This document shows, one piece after another, positions 51,798-62,870 of a stretch of DNA of 64,000 bases; within the stretch, counting starts at the first letter, position 1, and every line of letters begins with the position of its first letter. Below the pieces are notes generated by a model. That model was not told the origin of the DNA, did not search any database, and worked only from the letters and a program-made list of their open reading frames with translations. The DNA lies in assembly GCA_905221605.1 (NCBI GenBank), contig CAJNDS010002412.1:1753386-1817385 (forward strand), in the 5' to 3' direction. The translations under genes and the position numbers were made by a program. This DNA is from Symbiodinium natans (taxonomy: Eukaryota; Sar; Dinophyceae; Suessiales; Symbiodiniaceae).

Positions 51798-51834
51798 TGA
51801 CACCAGACAGCTGACCGGCATATCAAACACCAGA

Positions 51835-53945
51835 TCATCCCCCTAGGCCAACCACGCAAACGCGGATGCGGTCAAGGATCCCCAAAGGAAAGCCAGCACT
51901 CGCTGCCAGCCACTGCGGCCACGTAGGAACTGCCAGTAGAGACCTATCGGGGTGGTTGTCAGAATTCTGATCCCTTTTGGGGTACCCTAAATATTGGGTG
52001 CCGTATTAAAATAGGGATAGAAAAAGGGACCATGATTCTGACACCACCCATCTGAAATGATCTACAAGGTTTCGGGTTTAGGTCAGCTGGAGGCTCCCTG
52101 GGTATCCTAATAAACTTTTAGCTGCCTTAATAAGAAACCCACTAAACCCAAAAAAGGTAAGGATCTAAAGTTACAGTAAAGTACCACAAAGTAATGAGCC
52201 CTATTGCAGGGTATTGAGTTGTAGGCCAAGTAGTGCACTCTCAGAAGTCACCGTGCCCAACAGTCTTGGTAGCCCAGTAACCATAGTATGATCATCGCAC
52301 CCTTGTTTTGGGTTGGTTACTTTATAAGGGAACCCATAACCAAAAAAACAAAAGGGCATCACTGGGCTACCCAAGAAGTGCTGCAGTTTATCCCGGAAGT
52401 CACACCACTCCGTCCAGTCCAGCAGCCCAAGTCGCTTCACTGGATTCCAGCGTGCTCTTGGGGCCTTTCTGAAGGCCGTTCCGGTTACCTTTATCTTTGT
52501 TTAGGGTTTAGGGTTTAGGGTTTAGGGTTTAGGGTTTAGGGTTTAGGGTTTAGGGTTTAGGGTTTAGGGTTTAGGGTTCTGATTCTAAGTCGGGTAAGAG
52601 TAGGGGGATCCCCCATCTCATGCCCAACTCGAACTGCGCCCGGCCTGCCATGCACAAAGCGTACTCCACTGGCACCTGGCCGCTCTACGGAAGTCTTCCC
52701 CCTGATGAGGGGAATTAGGGCCTTATGTATATATATATATATGCACATATATATAATTATACATATGTATGTATATATATATATATACATATACCCTTTA
52801 AGGGGTTATATAAGGTACCTCCTTCCCTCACTCCCTACTAAGAGGCAGCCAGTCTTACCCAGAGGGTCCGAAGTGCGTAGTGTCCCTGTGCAATTCGGTT
52901 TCGGGTTTAGGGTCAGGTTAGGGTTTGGGGTGCTAAATAAGTAAGGACTCTGATCGGCTAACTCCATAATATTACTGTGGGGTTCTTGATTTCTAGCATC
53001 GCCCCCCTGGTTCTTAGTAGGGGATGAGGGAATTAAACAGGGCCCTAGATATAGCTTTAAGGGATCATGTAGGGTACCTCATTCCCTCATTCCCTACGAA
53101 GAAGAGTGTCGTCTTCACCCTCCAGCTTCACGATGCCTTTAGGGTTTAGGGTTTAGGGTTTAGGGTTTAGGGTTTAGGGTTTAGGGTTTAGGGTTTAGGG
53201 TTTAGGGTTGGACCCTAGGACCAGATCCCTCGGGTCTCGGCACCTTGAGAGGAGAGGATCCAGCTTCGCTGCTGAGATAATTCTGCCTCGGAAGTTGAGG
53301 TGTGGGGTTGTAGCCCTAAACCCTAAACCCTAAACCCTAAATCCTAAATCCTAAACCCTAAACCCTAGAAACCCCTAGTCGTGGGTCCTTCACGGAGGAA
53401 GTGTTCCATGAAGATGCCCCTCGGAACCCAATCAGGTAAGAAACATCAAACATCCCAAGAGCCCACCTACGGTTGAGGTTCAGGCTGCTAGGGTTTAGGG
53501 GTCAGGGTTTAGGGTTTAGGGTTTATAGGGTTTAGGGCTTAGGGTTTATAGGGTTTGAGGGTTTAGGGTGTAGGGTAACTGCTGCCGGGTCTAGTTTAGG
53601 GTTGTTCTTTTGCGTTTTGCAGTTGCCGCACCACTTTTCAGGAACATGCTTGCTGCGTGTTCAGAAGCTCTGCACTTGGTAGCCCAGGAGCCATGTTATG
53701 AGGGCACCCTCTTTGGGGTTGCTTACTTTATTAGGGAACCCTTTTGCATCTGGGCTTATTAGGGAACCCTGAACCCGAAACCCGAAACCCTAAAACGAAC
53801 GCACGAAAAACGTAAAGGGTACCTTTGGCTAGCAAGTAGTGCTTTCGCCTTCGAGACGTTGTTTCAGAGCAGTTCTGGCCCCAGCCAGGAAAAGCCGGGA
53901 ATCGCCAACAACCCGTTACCCCTCCTAGGTGGTGGGGCTTTGGGT
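51835..53945 (-). CDS. Fragmented minus-strand gene, unidentified
   Basis: Several short minus-strand stretches with coding character, separated by introners and telomere arrays: about 53840-53940 (ARTALKQRLEGESTT), 53620-53680 (CRASEHAASMFLKSGAATA), 53380-53455 (DWVPRGIFMEHFLREGPTT), 53215-53315 (LNFRGRIISAAKLDPLLSRC), 53105-53140 (KGIVKLEGEDDTLL), 52376-52470 (VKRLGLLDWTEWCDFRDKLQ), and 51840-51950 (RVLAFLWGSLTASAFAWLA followed by a stop). The first two appear to join across the family B element at 53675. I cannot name the family. The last exon ends in a hydrophobic helix, so a C-terminal membrane anchor is possible. Confidence 0.4.
52265..52375. mobile_element. Introner-like element, family B
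   Basis: A 111-bp inverted-repeat element, CTTGGTAGCCCAGTAACCAT at one end and CATCACTGGGCTACCCAAG at the other, with GGGTTGGTTACTTTATAAGG inside. Coding-like sequence abuts it at the high-coordinate end. Confidence 0.85.
52501..52578. repeat. Telomere-type repeat array (TTTAGGG)n
   Basis: Eleven perfect units. Confidence 0.95.
53016..53104. mobile_element. Introner-like element, family G
   Basis: Inverted ends CTTAGTAGGGGATGAGGGAA and TTCCCTCATTCCCTACGAAG. Partial relatives (GGTACCTC.CTCCCTCA.TCC) occur at 43260-43280 and 52815-52840. Confidence 0.75.
53139..53210. repeat. Telomere-type repeat array (TTTAGGG)n
   Basis: Ten perfect units between two candidate exons of the unidentified gene. 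Confidence 0.95.
53675..53835. mobile_element. Introner-like element, family B
   Basis: Ends TTGGTAGCCCAGGAGCCATG and GGGTACCTTTGGCTAGCAAG, with internal GGGGTTGCTTACTTTATTAG. It separates two coding-like stretches that read on from one another. Confidence 0.8.
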
Positions 53946-55807
53946 TTCGGGTTTGGGATTTTGGGTTTAGGACTTATAAGGGCTTAGGGTTTATGGGGTT
54001 TAAGACTTAGGGCTCTTGGGATAGCGCATGCATGCCATTCTACATCCCGACCTGCCACCAGTAAGCTCAAAGTCCACTCGGGTTAGAACGAGCCTTCCCC
54101 GCCTGCAATTATCCACGACCGGTGTGCCACAACAATCTCAAACTTTGTGCACCCCGAACCTGGTCCCTAAACCCTAAGCCCTAAGCCCTAAGCCCTAAAC
54201 CCTAAACCCCAAACCCCACCCCCAAAAGCCCCAACCCCGAAACTCTGCGCCTCTGAAGCCATCTGCAAGCTCCCCCGACCGCGTACTTGGCTCCTATCCG
54301 GGCATTGGACCTGGAAAGCTGAGAGGCACTTAGGGTTTAGGGTTTAGGGTTTAGGGTTTAGAGTTTGGGGTGATTAGGGCTTATGGGGAGTTAGGGTTTA
54401 GGGTTGCTTGTTCTGGACTCTACTCCCCCCCCCCCCCGCCGCCCCCCTCGTCTGTCCATGGCTATGCGCATATCTCAAACTGAAAGCGGGAAGCAACGCG
54501 AGATATCCGAGACCCTTAACCTTGAAGACCAAATGAACCCAACTTGGGGGTTCATGTGGTTTTCAGGACACACTAAACCCTAAACCCTAAACCCTAAACC
54601 CTAAACCCTAAACCCTATAAATCCTAAACCCCGAAACCCTGAGGGTGGAGGTGCGGCACCGGAGAGTTCCAAGGCCCGGGCAGCGCAAAAAGCCGGGCCT
54701 CAACGAAGCACGAAACGGCGATGCCCAAACCTGAAGTCTGGGTTTGGGGTCTAGGGTCTAGGGTCTAGGGGTTTAGGGTTCAGGCTTCAGGGTTTAGAGT
54801 TTAGGGTTCGGGGTTCAGAGGGGGGGGGGGGGGGGGGGGCGGGTTCGGCTTCGAAGGTTTTAAAGGTGGTTCAGGATTAAGCGCTGTTTTTTCTTGCCAC
54901 ATGCCGAGCTGAGCAACAGGGGTTTAGGTTGCGTCTTTAAAGTTTGGGGGCTCCGCGAAGAGCTGAGGATCTGGGGGTTTCGGGCTTGGGTTTTAGGGTT
55001 TGGGGTTTAGGGTTTAGGGTTTAGGTTTTAGGGTTTAGGGTTTAGGGAGCTTGTTTGGGCAGCCTTCAGCGTCTTATGCTGCTTCGAGAAAGCTGCACCA
55101 TTTCACAGCATCCCTCGACTGGCAAGATGCTCGCCATGACTCGGTGCCGAAGATAGACATAGGAATCCCCCTTTCTCGGGGCCCTTATACCCCAATAGTA
55201 GGATCCTTATGTTTATGTGGTTTTTTGGGCCCTTATATAGATGTGCACTTTTAATTGGGCACAGTAGTGCATTTGCCTCTTTCAGGATGACAACAATCAA
55301 ACCCCTATGAGTGTTGTGTAATTAAGCCGGCTCCTGTATTGAAGCTTCGCGGCGTGACAAGGACTACAGACATGCATGGCAGCAAGTAACAAGCCTGAAC
55401 CCTACACCCCAAAACCATATATATATATATATATAAAGCCTTGAAAAGACCCGACATGCCCGTTTAGGGTCTATGGGGTTTAGGGTTTAGGGTGTGAGCC
55501 TTTTCGCCGCTGCAAGTTTTCTCGAAGCGTTTCAGTTGAGGCCACCCCAGATTTTGGGGCGCCCCCCAAAAAACAACATGGAGTACAAGCCAGCTGAGCA
55601 CTTGAGGTAGATTGCCTCAACACTCGCACACAGAAGTGTACAGTGAGTCCGCAGGACCTGTTCAAACCCTTCTGAGTTCTAAGTGACATGGAACTTAACT
55701 TAAGCCCCATCGCTTTTCTGACGCATGGACTGAAGTCGGCGCCAGCACACTTCAACGTGGACACTTCTCGACTAAACCCGCAATCCCGCTCTCAGACTCT
55801 GCACTTC

Positions 55808-55927
55808 CCAGAGACTCCAAAACCCCTTAATTAAGGGATATCCCTAAATTATAGTAGGAACCCCAATATGATTTAACAATATGATTTAAGGTATGTTCCT
55901 TAATTAAAGGGTTTTGGAGTCTCTGGG
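55808..55927. mobile_element. Inverted-repeat element, family F
   Basis: A 120-bp element with 28-30 base inverted ends: CCCAGAGACTCCAAAACCCC then TTAATTAAGG, mirrored by CCTTAATTAAAGGG then TTTTGGAGTCTCTGGG. Only this copy is present. The near-perfect ends suggest recent insertion. Confidence 0.8.
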
Positions 55928-56473
55928 TTGTTGTCTTCAGCCAAAAGCCAAGGAGGGAATGACCCGCCAACGGCAGGGAGGCAGGGCCTCCTTTGCCGCA
56001 GCCTGTGCCTGGTCCTGGGGCTTGAGATTTTTTCCTAAACCCTAAACCCTAAACCCTAAACCCTGATTTATGGCTTCAGGATCAGGATTACGGCTTAGAC
56101 GTTGGCAAAGAGACCAGAACTGCGATCCTAAGGCACGAAACATCTTCGCCACCTGAGCCGTAGAAACACATAGAGCTTCGAGAGGGGGTTTAGAGCAGCT
56201 AAGGCCCGGTAGTTGCGTGAGCCTAGTGAATCCTAAGCCTTCAACCCTAAACCCTAAACCCTAAACCCTAAACCCTAAACCCTGCACCCTAAAGCCCTCA
56301 ACCCTGGCTCCTGGTCATGGTGGCTGCACAAGACCAGGAGCCCGCGAAGCAGTGCGAGGGCGCCCGTCTGACGGAGGAGTCCGAGACCTTGCTATTTGAG
56401 GTTGAGGGTCTGTTTTCCCAAGTGAACTCTAGAGCTTGTAGGTTCCGAAGGTTTTATGTGGTGTGTATATGGG

Positions 56474-56562
56474 GGTTTACGAAATTCGGGGACCGTATAA
56501 TAAGGGAATCCTACTATTTGGAGGTTAATTTAGGGTTCCCACATTTTCGTATACCCTAAACT
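56474..56562. mobile_element. Introner-like element related to the inner element at 20939
   Basis: GGGGGTTTACGAAATTCGGG to CCCACATTTTCGTATACCC, with AATAAGGGAATCCTACTATT inside. The same order of blocks is seen at 20939-21030 inside GH5 intron 6. Confidence 0.65.
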
Positions 56563-56899
56563 GGCCCTAAACCCAAAACCCCCCATTCTTTCAGGGGTCT
56601 CAGGCTGGAGGCAACTGCGACGTCCTCGCGTGGGTGTAGCATGGTGTAGCGAAGCGCGTTGGAAGCTACATTCGTGCGTTCTTAAACCCTGCGCCCGATA
56701 AAAAAACCCCACAAACCCCATAAACCCTCTGAACCCCGTAGAACCCTATAAATCCGTGTAAACCCTCTCAACCCTATAAAAACACTGTATATCCCTATAA
56801 TCCCTAGAAATCCGCATGTATAAATCGTGATAAACCCGATAAAGAGCCTATACAACGCCGCAAGACCCGAGTGAGTCTTCAGAGCCACTTACTTCTCCA

Positions 56900-57113
56900 A
56901 GAACCTAGGGAATCCCAAAAGTTTCAAGCTCAACTATTGGCTCTGTATTCTTCCTACTAAACGAGGAAACCCAAAAAGTTTCAAGTTCAACTATTGGCTA
57001 AGTAGGCCTCTTCCTACTAAGTAAGGAATCCCAAAAAGTTAGGTTAAACTTCACTCTTCCGACAAAATAGGGAATCCCAAAAGTTTCAATTTCAACTATT
57101 GGCTAAGTAGGGC
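56900..57113. repeat. Tandem repeat of about 66-bp units
   Basis: Three to four copies of a unit containing GGAATCCCAAAAAGTTTCAA, TTCAACTATTGGCTAAGTAG and TCTTCCTACTAA. The ends are inverted relative to each other, as in introners, so this may be an amplified introner. Confidence 0.75.
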
Positions 57114-57114
57114 C

Positions 57115-58390
57115 AAGTCACAGCTGCCCACGCACTCCCAGGTGGAGACAAGGACGAGGTCACTGGGATGCCTGCTGGAGACTCATGGGCACTTTATAAT
57201 CCCAACTTCGGGTTTAGGGTTGAGGGTTTAGGGTTTAGGAGGTTCATGGGTACTTAGAACCCCAATTCTAAGACTTACAACCGACTCAGAGGACGAGCTG
57301 AAAAGTGCAGCAAAACTTGGGTTTACAAGTACCCTGAAACTTGAAGTGGGGGTTGGCAGAATTCCCAGGAGGTTGTTCTGCCGTAGGCCTTGGGGGGGTC
57401 TACCACGGCAGAGGAGAGGTGTGCAAGGATGTTGCTGCAGTAGAGAGAGAGAACCATGGTAAGACTTCCTAAGATAACCCTACCGAAATCTGCCACACTT
57501 AACATGCCCACCCAAGCCCTTGTGGACGAAATGAACCTTAAAATCGGGGCATTAAACTCTGACTACTATACTTCATAGTAAGGATACATGAGCCATAAAC
57601 CCTTTTAGGGTCCTGTCGTCCCCAAGGCCCCAATGCCAGCAACAAAAGCGCCCCAAGAAGGTGTTGCCAAGTCAATACCGAAGTGTCTCGGCGCAGCTGC
57701 AAAGTGAGGCCCAGGTGTACAAGGAGGAAACGCTTCCTGGGTCTGGTGGTTTCAGAAAGTAGGGGCACCCTTTTTTGGTTTATGGTTTAGGGTCTAGGGT
57801 TTACCCTAGTTCGGTCTAGAACCAGCGCAAGATCCTGTCCCGTTCACGCGCGCTGAGGGCAAAGCCCGCCAAATCGATACATGGAGAACCCGAAATACCC
57901 TGAGGCACCTCTTTCAAGGTGCCAGGAATGTAGTTTCTGGTTGGTCCTTAAAAGGGGTGCCCGCACAGCACATGTAAGAAACAAGTCTGTGGATCTGGAC
58001 ATCTGGGACTCTGTGGTAGCCCAGCAACCATATGAAAACCAGGGCATCCTTGAGCTTAGGGTTTAGGGTTTAGGGTTTAGGGTTTAGGGTTTAGGGTTTA
58101 GGGTTTAGGGTTTAGGTTCCTTTACAAGGGAGGCTACCACTGGGCTACCAAGATAACCCCTGAAAACCTACACTTAGATGTCCAGTACCTAGGGGTTTTA
58201 AAGGTTAACCTTTGGGATTACAAGGAAAATGAATTAGCCCAAAAAGGCTAAAGGTTATCTGCTCTACTGCTAAGTACAAAAATGCAGTCCACTCCAGGCG
58301 TCCCATGTTCGTTACCACCTTGAACCCGAGAGATCGGACGGAGTCCTCTCCGGGGCTTCAAGGTTTAACAGAGTCCTCAAGGTTTAGGGT
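57115..58390 (-). CDS. Fragmented minus-strand gene around introners, unidentified
   Basis: Coding-like minus-strand stretches: about 58276-58360 (GEDSVRSLGFKVVTNMGRLE, then WTAFLYLA), 57845-58010 (SRSTDLFLTCAVRAPLLRTN), 57628-57765 (RDTSVLTWQHLLGALLLLAL), 57325-57515 (VADFGRVILGSLTMVLSLYC), and 57120-57175 (SDLVLVSTWECVGSCDL). The 57628 and 57325 stretches join in frame across the family A element at 57518-57627. Two hydrophobic helices suggest a membrane protein. No family is recognised. Confidence 0.35.
57518..57627. mobile_element. Introner-like element, family A
   Basis: A 110-bp element, CCTTGTGGACGAAATGAACC at the left and TCCTGTCGTCCCCAAGG at the right, between two coding-like stretches that join in frame. 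Confidence 0.85.
58012..58152. mobile_element. Introner-like element, family B, with telomere array inside
   Basis: Ends TGTGGTAGCCCAGCAACCAT and GGCTACCACTGGGCTACCAAG. The centre is a TTTAGGG array (58060-58113). Confidence 0.85.
58178..58275. mobile_element. Introner-like element, family C
   Basis: Nearly identical to GH5 intron 11 (18996-19101). The visible differences are at three positions only. It lies 26 bases from the family B element at 58012-58152, so any exon between them is tiny. Confidence 0.9.
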
Positions 58391-58547
58391 TTAGGGTTTA
58401 GGCTTTAGACTTTAGGCTGAAGGGGTCGGAGGCTGCTTCAAAAGGGGCGATCTAGTTGTCCTCCCTACTGCCCTCCAAAAGGCTCCCAAGCAACCTACCT
58501 ACCTTTGCCCGAAACCCGAGAACCCATAAACCCTACAAGTGAACAAT

Positions 58548-58652
58548 CTTGGGATGTTCCCCCTTGTACGATCAGCCCTGAATTGGGATTAAAGCACCCC
58601 CTACTATTATCTCCCTATTAGCGACTGTTAGTATAAGGGAGGACATCCCAAG
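58548..58652. mobile_element. Introner-like element, family D
   Basis: Ends CTTGGGATGTTCCCCCTTGT and AGGGAGGACATCCCAAG, with GACTGTTAGTATAAGGGA as in the copy at 46903. A half copy is at about 9888-9925. Confidence 0.85.
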
Positions 58653-59018
58653 AACAATCTCCTATCAATACCAGTGTGGAGGCACAACACGTGCCGGAGA
58701 CAAGCTTAAAACCCAACCTTCATGCACAGCGGGTCGCTCTAGCTTTCGAGGAACCTTCTCTGCAGAGAAGGACTACTAGACCCAAAATTAGGAACAAAAA
58801 GGGTGCCCTTTTTGGTTTAGATTAAAGGGGCCTGTAAAATCTAAACCCTATACAAAGGGAATAAGGGCCTACTCTGGGTCCTAGACTACATGGAGTCGAT
58901 CATCGGCGTAAACCGGGGCGCGCTCGAACCTTCCATCACCCGAAAAACCCTCCACTCACACTTAAGCCCTTAAACTCCAGAGGCCTGCAACCCTTCAAGC
59001 CCCCAAGCCCTGACAACC

Positions 59019-59073
59019 CTAAACCCTAAACCCTAAACCCTAAACCCTAAACCCTAAACCCTAAACCCTAAAC
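59019..59073. repeat. Telomere-type repeat array (CCCTAAA)n
   Basis: Eight perfect units. Confidence 0.95.
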
Positions 59074-60115
59074 CCCTCTCCTGGTAGCGCTGTCCAGTTC
59101 GAGTGCGAAAGGCTGGGCCGCACAAGGCCAAGACGGTGGTCTCCGAGCAGAACCTGCGGGTTCTGTTGCAGAGTAGATTAGCATGGGAATGTGGGGTGGC
59201 TTTAGTATGCAAATATGTATGGTATGCTAAATTATATATAGATATATATATATATATAGATATATATATATATATATAGATATATAGATATATAAATAGA
59301 TAGATATATACATATGTGTAGATATACATATGTTCCCAGAAAGCTCCGATGTAAGGTCTCAACCCTAAACCCCAAAGACCCCTTCTTGAGGAAGCCCTCA
59401 AGGAGTGCGAGCGTTTAAGAGCCGCCTGTCATTCCTTCCAGTGTTTAGGGTAGGGTTGCGACATCTCCGAACCCTAAACCCTAAACCCTAAACCCTAAAC
59501 CCTAAACCTTAAACCCTAAACGAGGACTAGCCAGGATCTTTGCCACCCTTAGCTCTCCGATAGTTCATCTTCAATTCTAAGTCCTCGTCAGTTCAGGGTC
59601 AAATTAGGGTTTAGGGTTTAGGGTTTAGGGTTTAGGGTTTAGGGTGAATGTCGAAAGGAAAACGCTTTGTGCACTCGGCCGAAGCAGCCGGGTACGCTTA
59701 CATAACATGGTGGCACATAGTCAGCAAAAAGTTGTAATGAGGCTCCGGTTGAAATGCCTACTGAAAGGCTCTCTCTACTCTGAGCCCAACACTCAGTCCA
59801 AAACTCTGAACCCCACCTAGGGGAACCTCATCTCCAACTCTTGAGGTGCTCCCCATACTTTGGAGCAAGAAAAAACTCCAAACCGGACTCATTCGGCCTG
59901 CTCGTCTCTTCTGCCACCTGCAGCCGGAGATAGTCAGCTGTGAGGAAAGAAGGCACGAAAAAACGAAACTTTCAACCCTAAACTCTAGACCCTCAACCCC
60001 AAACCAAAAAAACCCTAACCCTAAACCTCTCCCCCCCCCCCCCACCTCGCCCGACCCCCCGCCAACATTGGAGCTGAGAGTTGAAGGTTGGCAATTTTAA
60101 GCCCTAAACCCTAAA

Positions 60116-60490
60116 CCCTAGACCCTAAACTCTTAAGCGTGCATCGCCAAGCCTGGCTCTTCGTTGTGAATGGGGAGCGAACTACACCCTGCTCCTCTTA
60201 TCCTTGGGGACCAAATGTGGGAGTTTCCGAAAATAGGGGTACCCTTTTTGGGGTTTAAACGGAGTATAGCATTTGTATATGAGGGGTACCCCTATTTTCG
60301 GGAAATCCCCAAATGAACCCTAGCAAGGGTTTATGGTTCATATACCCTTCAATAGGGGGTTTGGTACTATAGGGTATATGATCCCACTTCTAGAGCTCTT
60401 TGGTGTTCAAGGATCGTATGCAAGAGTAACCTGGGCAGTAACCTGGGCCAAGAACGCTTGATGCAACGGGCCGAATTAATACCTTCGGAG
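60116..60490 (-). CDS. Two candidate exons around a family A introner
   Basis: Minus-strand stretches at about 60413-60480 (KVLIRPVASSVLGPGYCPGY) and 60130-60200 (GAGCSSLPIHNEEPGLAMHA) flank the element at 60202-60412. They are too short to identify. Confidence 0.2.
60202..60412. mobile_element. Nested introner: family A with an inner inverted-repeat element
   Basis: Outer ends CCTTGGGGACCAAATG and TTCAAGG. Inside, at 60215-60314, lies a second inverted repeat (GGGAGTTTCCGAAAATAGGG / CCCTATTTTCGGGAAATCCC). It falls right after the outer CCAAATG, and AAATG recurs on its far side, as a target duplication would. Confidence 0.8.
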
Positions 60491-61900
60491 TTGGTACTAT
60501 AAGAAGGGTTTCTGTTGCGGTTATTGGTGTGTGTATTTGGGCTTCCCTAAAAATTTTGGGGAGTGTACATATGGGGTGCCCTTTTGGGGATATACTTCAT
60601 GTCTTATTGCCTGAGGGCACCAGAGGGCCTTCAGCAGTGCACAGGAAGGGCTTGTGGTTTCTTGTGGCTGAGCTTGTGGACAAAAAGCAGATCGCCTCTG
60701 TTCTTGAGAGATCAAGGTTTAGGTATCCCTACGCTAGCGACTCCCCACTCAACAGTAAAAGCGCAAAGAGCCCTTCAACAAGTGCTGCTTGGTTGGGGCC
60801 CCACGCGCCTCCAAGAGGATGGGATCTGCAAGAGCATCCAGCTTTCGGGGAAGCTTCCTGCGTCAATTTAGGGTTTAGGGTTGATGGGAGGCATCGAAAC
60901 GTGGAGTTTAGGGCTTGGGGTTGTCTGTTGAGAGAGATTTTATTGGCCCGAACTTCACCAGAAACTCTGCACTAAATCCAGCCTTCCACACCCGAGGCTC
61001 CCGACGTGAGGTGCTTTTTTTGGGGGTCTTTGGGGGGTCGGCGGTCCTAAGCCCCAACCCTTTGCCTTCATCCTAAAACCCGAACCCTAAACCCATTTTT
61101 GCCCTAAACCCTAAACCCTAAACCCCAAACCCTAAACCCTAAACCCTAAACCCCTACACCCTTAACTCACTGCTGCCATTCCATGCCGCAGGCCTCCAGG
61201 CAGTACTGTGGTGAATGATGCTCAAGCTGGGGAGCTGCCTCAGTAGGGTTTAGGGTTTAGGGTTTAGGGTTTAGGGTTTGGGGTTTAGGGTTTAGGGTTT
61301 AGGGTTTAGGGGGTTGAGGGGGTTTAGGACTTGGAGGGCTTGAGGGTTTGCAAAGGTCTTACGGTTCAGGGGCCTAGGCTCCCCAGCTCCTCTCAACGGC
61401 CCCAAGCACGCTTTAGGGTTTAGGGTTTAGGGTTTAGGGTTTAGGGCCAAGAAGCCCGACTTTCGTCTTCACCGGCTCTGAGTTCGACGGCCGAAAGAAG
61501 TCCCGTGCGGTCTGCGCCAAGGCAGATTGCTCCTCCTCCTCCTCCTCCTCCTCCTCCTGCTGAGGTTCCGGCAAGGGTTTAGGGTTTAGGGTTTAGGGTA
61601 GTTTAGGGTTTAGGGTTTAGGGTTTAGGGTCTTTTTTTGCCACCCGACTAGCCACAGCAATGCGGGGTTTAGGGTTTAGGGTTTAGGGTTTAGGGTTTAG
61701 GGCATTAGGGCTTAGGGCCGAGAAATTTCGGGTGGTTCACGGGAGTGCTTGGGGTGCCAAGGCAGTTGCTGTGTGTTCCCTTTGTAGGGTTCCAGTATCT
61801 ACTGCATGGGTTCGGGTTTCGGGGTTTTGGTGGGACACTTGAAAGTTGGAAGGTTGGCCCAAAATTGAAGGAAAAGGTGATGCTCTGATCAAGAGGTGCC
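60491..61900. other. Region without a resolved gene
   Basis: Two overlapping plus-strand frames at 60529-60975 and 60563-60871 are open but conflict with each other and show no motif. Telomere-like arrays lie at 61090-61150, 61243-61310, 61413-61445 and 61576-61700, and a (CTC)n run at 61529-61558. Confidence 0.45.
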
Positions 61901-61975
61901 TCTTTCAGGCTCACAAACTCCCCTAACTGACAGAAGTCTCCTTTCCGAACGCCTGATCTCCAACACACAGCAGCA

Positions 61976-62870
61976 TCACCTGCTCCAAAAACTCATGCCG
62001 CCCACCCTCCCACATCGTTCCCTTAGAAGGTGCTTGAAACGGTCCTGCTCCTGGAAAGTCTCCTCCCCTTGGCCAATAAGCCCCTGAGACTGGGGACGCC
62101 CTGTGGGGCGGCTGGGGGCCTTCCGGCGCAGGCGCCTCCGATTTCCCGGTCTCCGACTCGGAGCCTTCGGGTCCTGGGTCCTTCGGGGCGCCTTGGATGA
62201 CCGCTGCTGAGGAAGCAAGAGGAAGAAAAATCGCACACATGCACACGCAAAAACTGAAAACACACCTCTCTCTCTCCGTATATATATATATATACACGGT
62301 ACTCGAATGCTGCATGTCATTTTAGCATCCCCAAACTGGAGAACAAGTCCCCTGCAGGAACAAGAAGCAGCTCTTAAGTGCAAGCTGGGCGCGTTGGCTA
62401 GGGAGGGCACCAGGGTGTGCTGGTAGACGAGGGGCCTTCGAAGTGGGCAGCGCTCTTGCAGCAGCACGTGGCCCTTCACTGTGGGTGGCTGCACAGGTGT
62501 CCGCCGCACCACCACTTCACAGGGCTTGGTGTGGACCTCCCCCTGCCAGGTGGGCGGGGAGGGGTGGATGGGCTCGTGGGGCCCCACCCAGCAGATGGGG
62601 CCGGTGAGGCACCTTTGGTCTTCAGCTTCCAGGGCGAAGCGGAGCAGCCGCCGTGGGTTTGGAGGGATCGCAGCCGGGCGCTCGCACACAGGCAGCAGGA
62701 CTTCCGAGGCACCGGAGCCTTGGCCGCCGATGCGCACCACGAGGCCGCCAAAGCGCCCGACATCCAGGACCTGCCCCACAATAGGCACCTGGATGGCTTT
62801 CCTTAGCCCGGCTTGGCGTCAAGGATGAAGCTGAAAAGGCAGCTGAAGAACAGAGGGCGCTCATGACAAC
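61976..62870 (-). CDS. Candidate minus-strand coding region, unidentified
   Basis: A GC-rich stretch open for 813 bases on the minus strand (62788-61976). The best-looking part is 62440-62800 (VPIVGQVLDVGRFGGLVVRI, WVGPHEPIHPSPPTWQG). The lower part (about 61980-62230) has two competing frames, one rich in Pro/Glu/Ser, and a TA microsatellite at 62280-62296 lies between, so at least one intron is likely. Other frames on both strands are also open here, so strand and frame are uncertain. No family is recognised. Confidence 0.3.

Larger units (their letters stand above)
49031..51834. other. Region without a resolved gene
   Basis: It holds a TTTAGGG array at 49195-49224, poly(G)/poly(C) runs (49543-49557, 49781-49797, 50360-50378, 51330-51343), arrays at 50155-50247 and 50400-50610, and an AT microsatellite near 49375-49400. 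The stretch 49235-49340 is open on both strands (plus: VECDFAEGGGFKGLQEG) and might be an exon. Confidence 0.5.
53946..57110. other. Region without a resolved gene
   Basis: Telomere-like arrays (54330-54362, 54566-54615, 56035-56064, 56248-56283), poly(G)/poly(C) runs (54423-54437, 54822-54839), a TA run at 55418-55434, a palindromic element at 55808 and a related introner at 56474. Minus-strand open stretches at about 54100-54170 (KFEIVVAHRSWIIAGGEGSF) and 55490-55760 (279-base open frame with no motif) could be exons. Confidence 0.45.
58391..60115. other. Region without a resolved gene
   Basis: It contains a family D element (58548), arrays at 59019-59073, 59470-59520 and 59605-59645, a TA/GATA microsatellite at 59233-59325, and a C14 run at 60030. 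No coding region can be supported; the minus open frame at 59054-59401 is made of the microsatellite. Confidence 0.55.

Noticed and set aside
59054-59401. 115-codon minus-strand open frame rich in Tyr and Ile
   Set aside because: It is the translation of a TA/GATA microsatellite.
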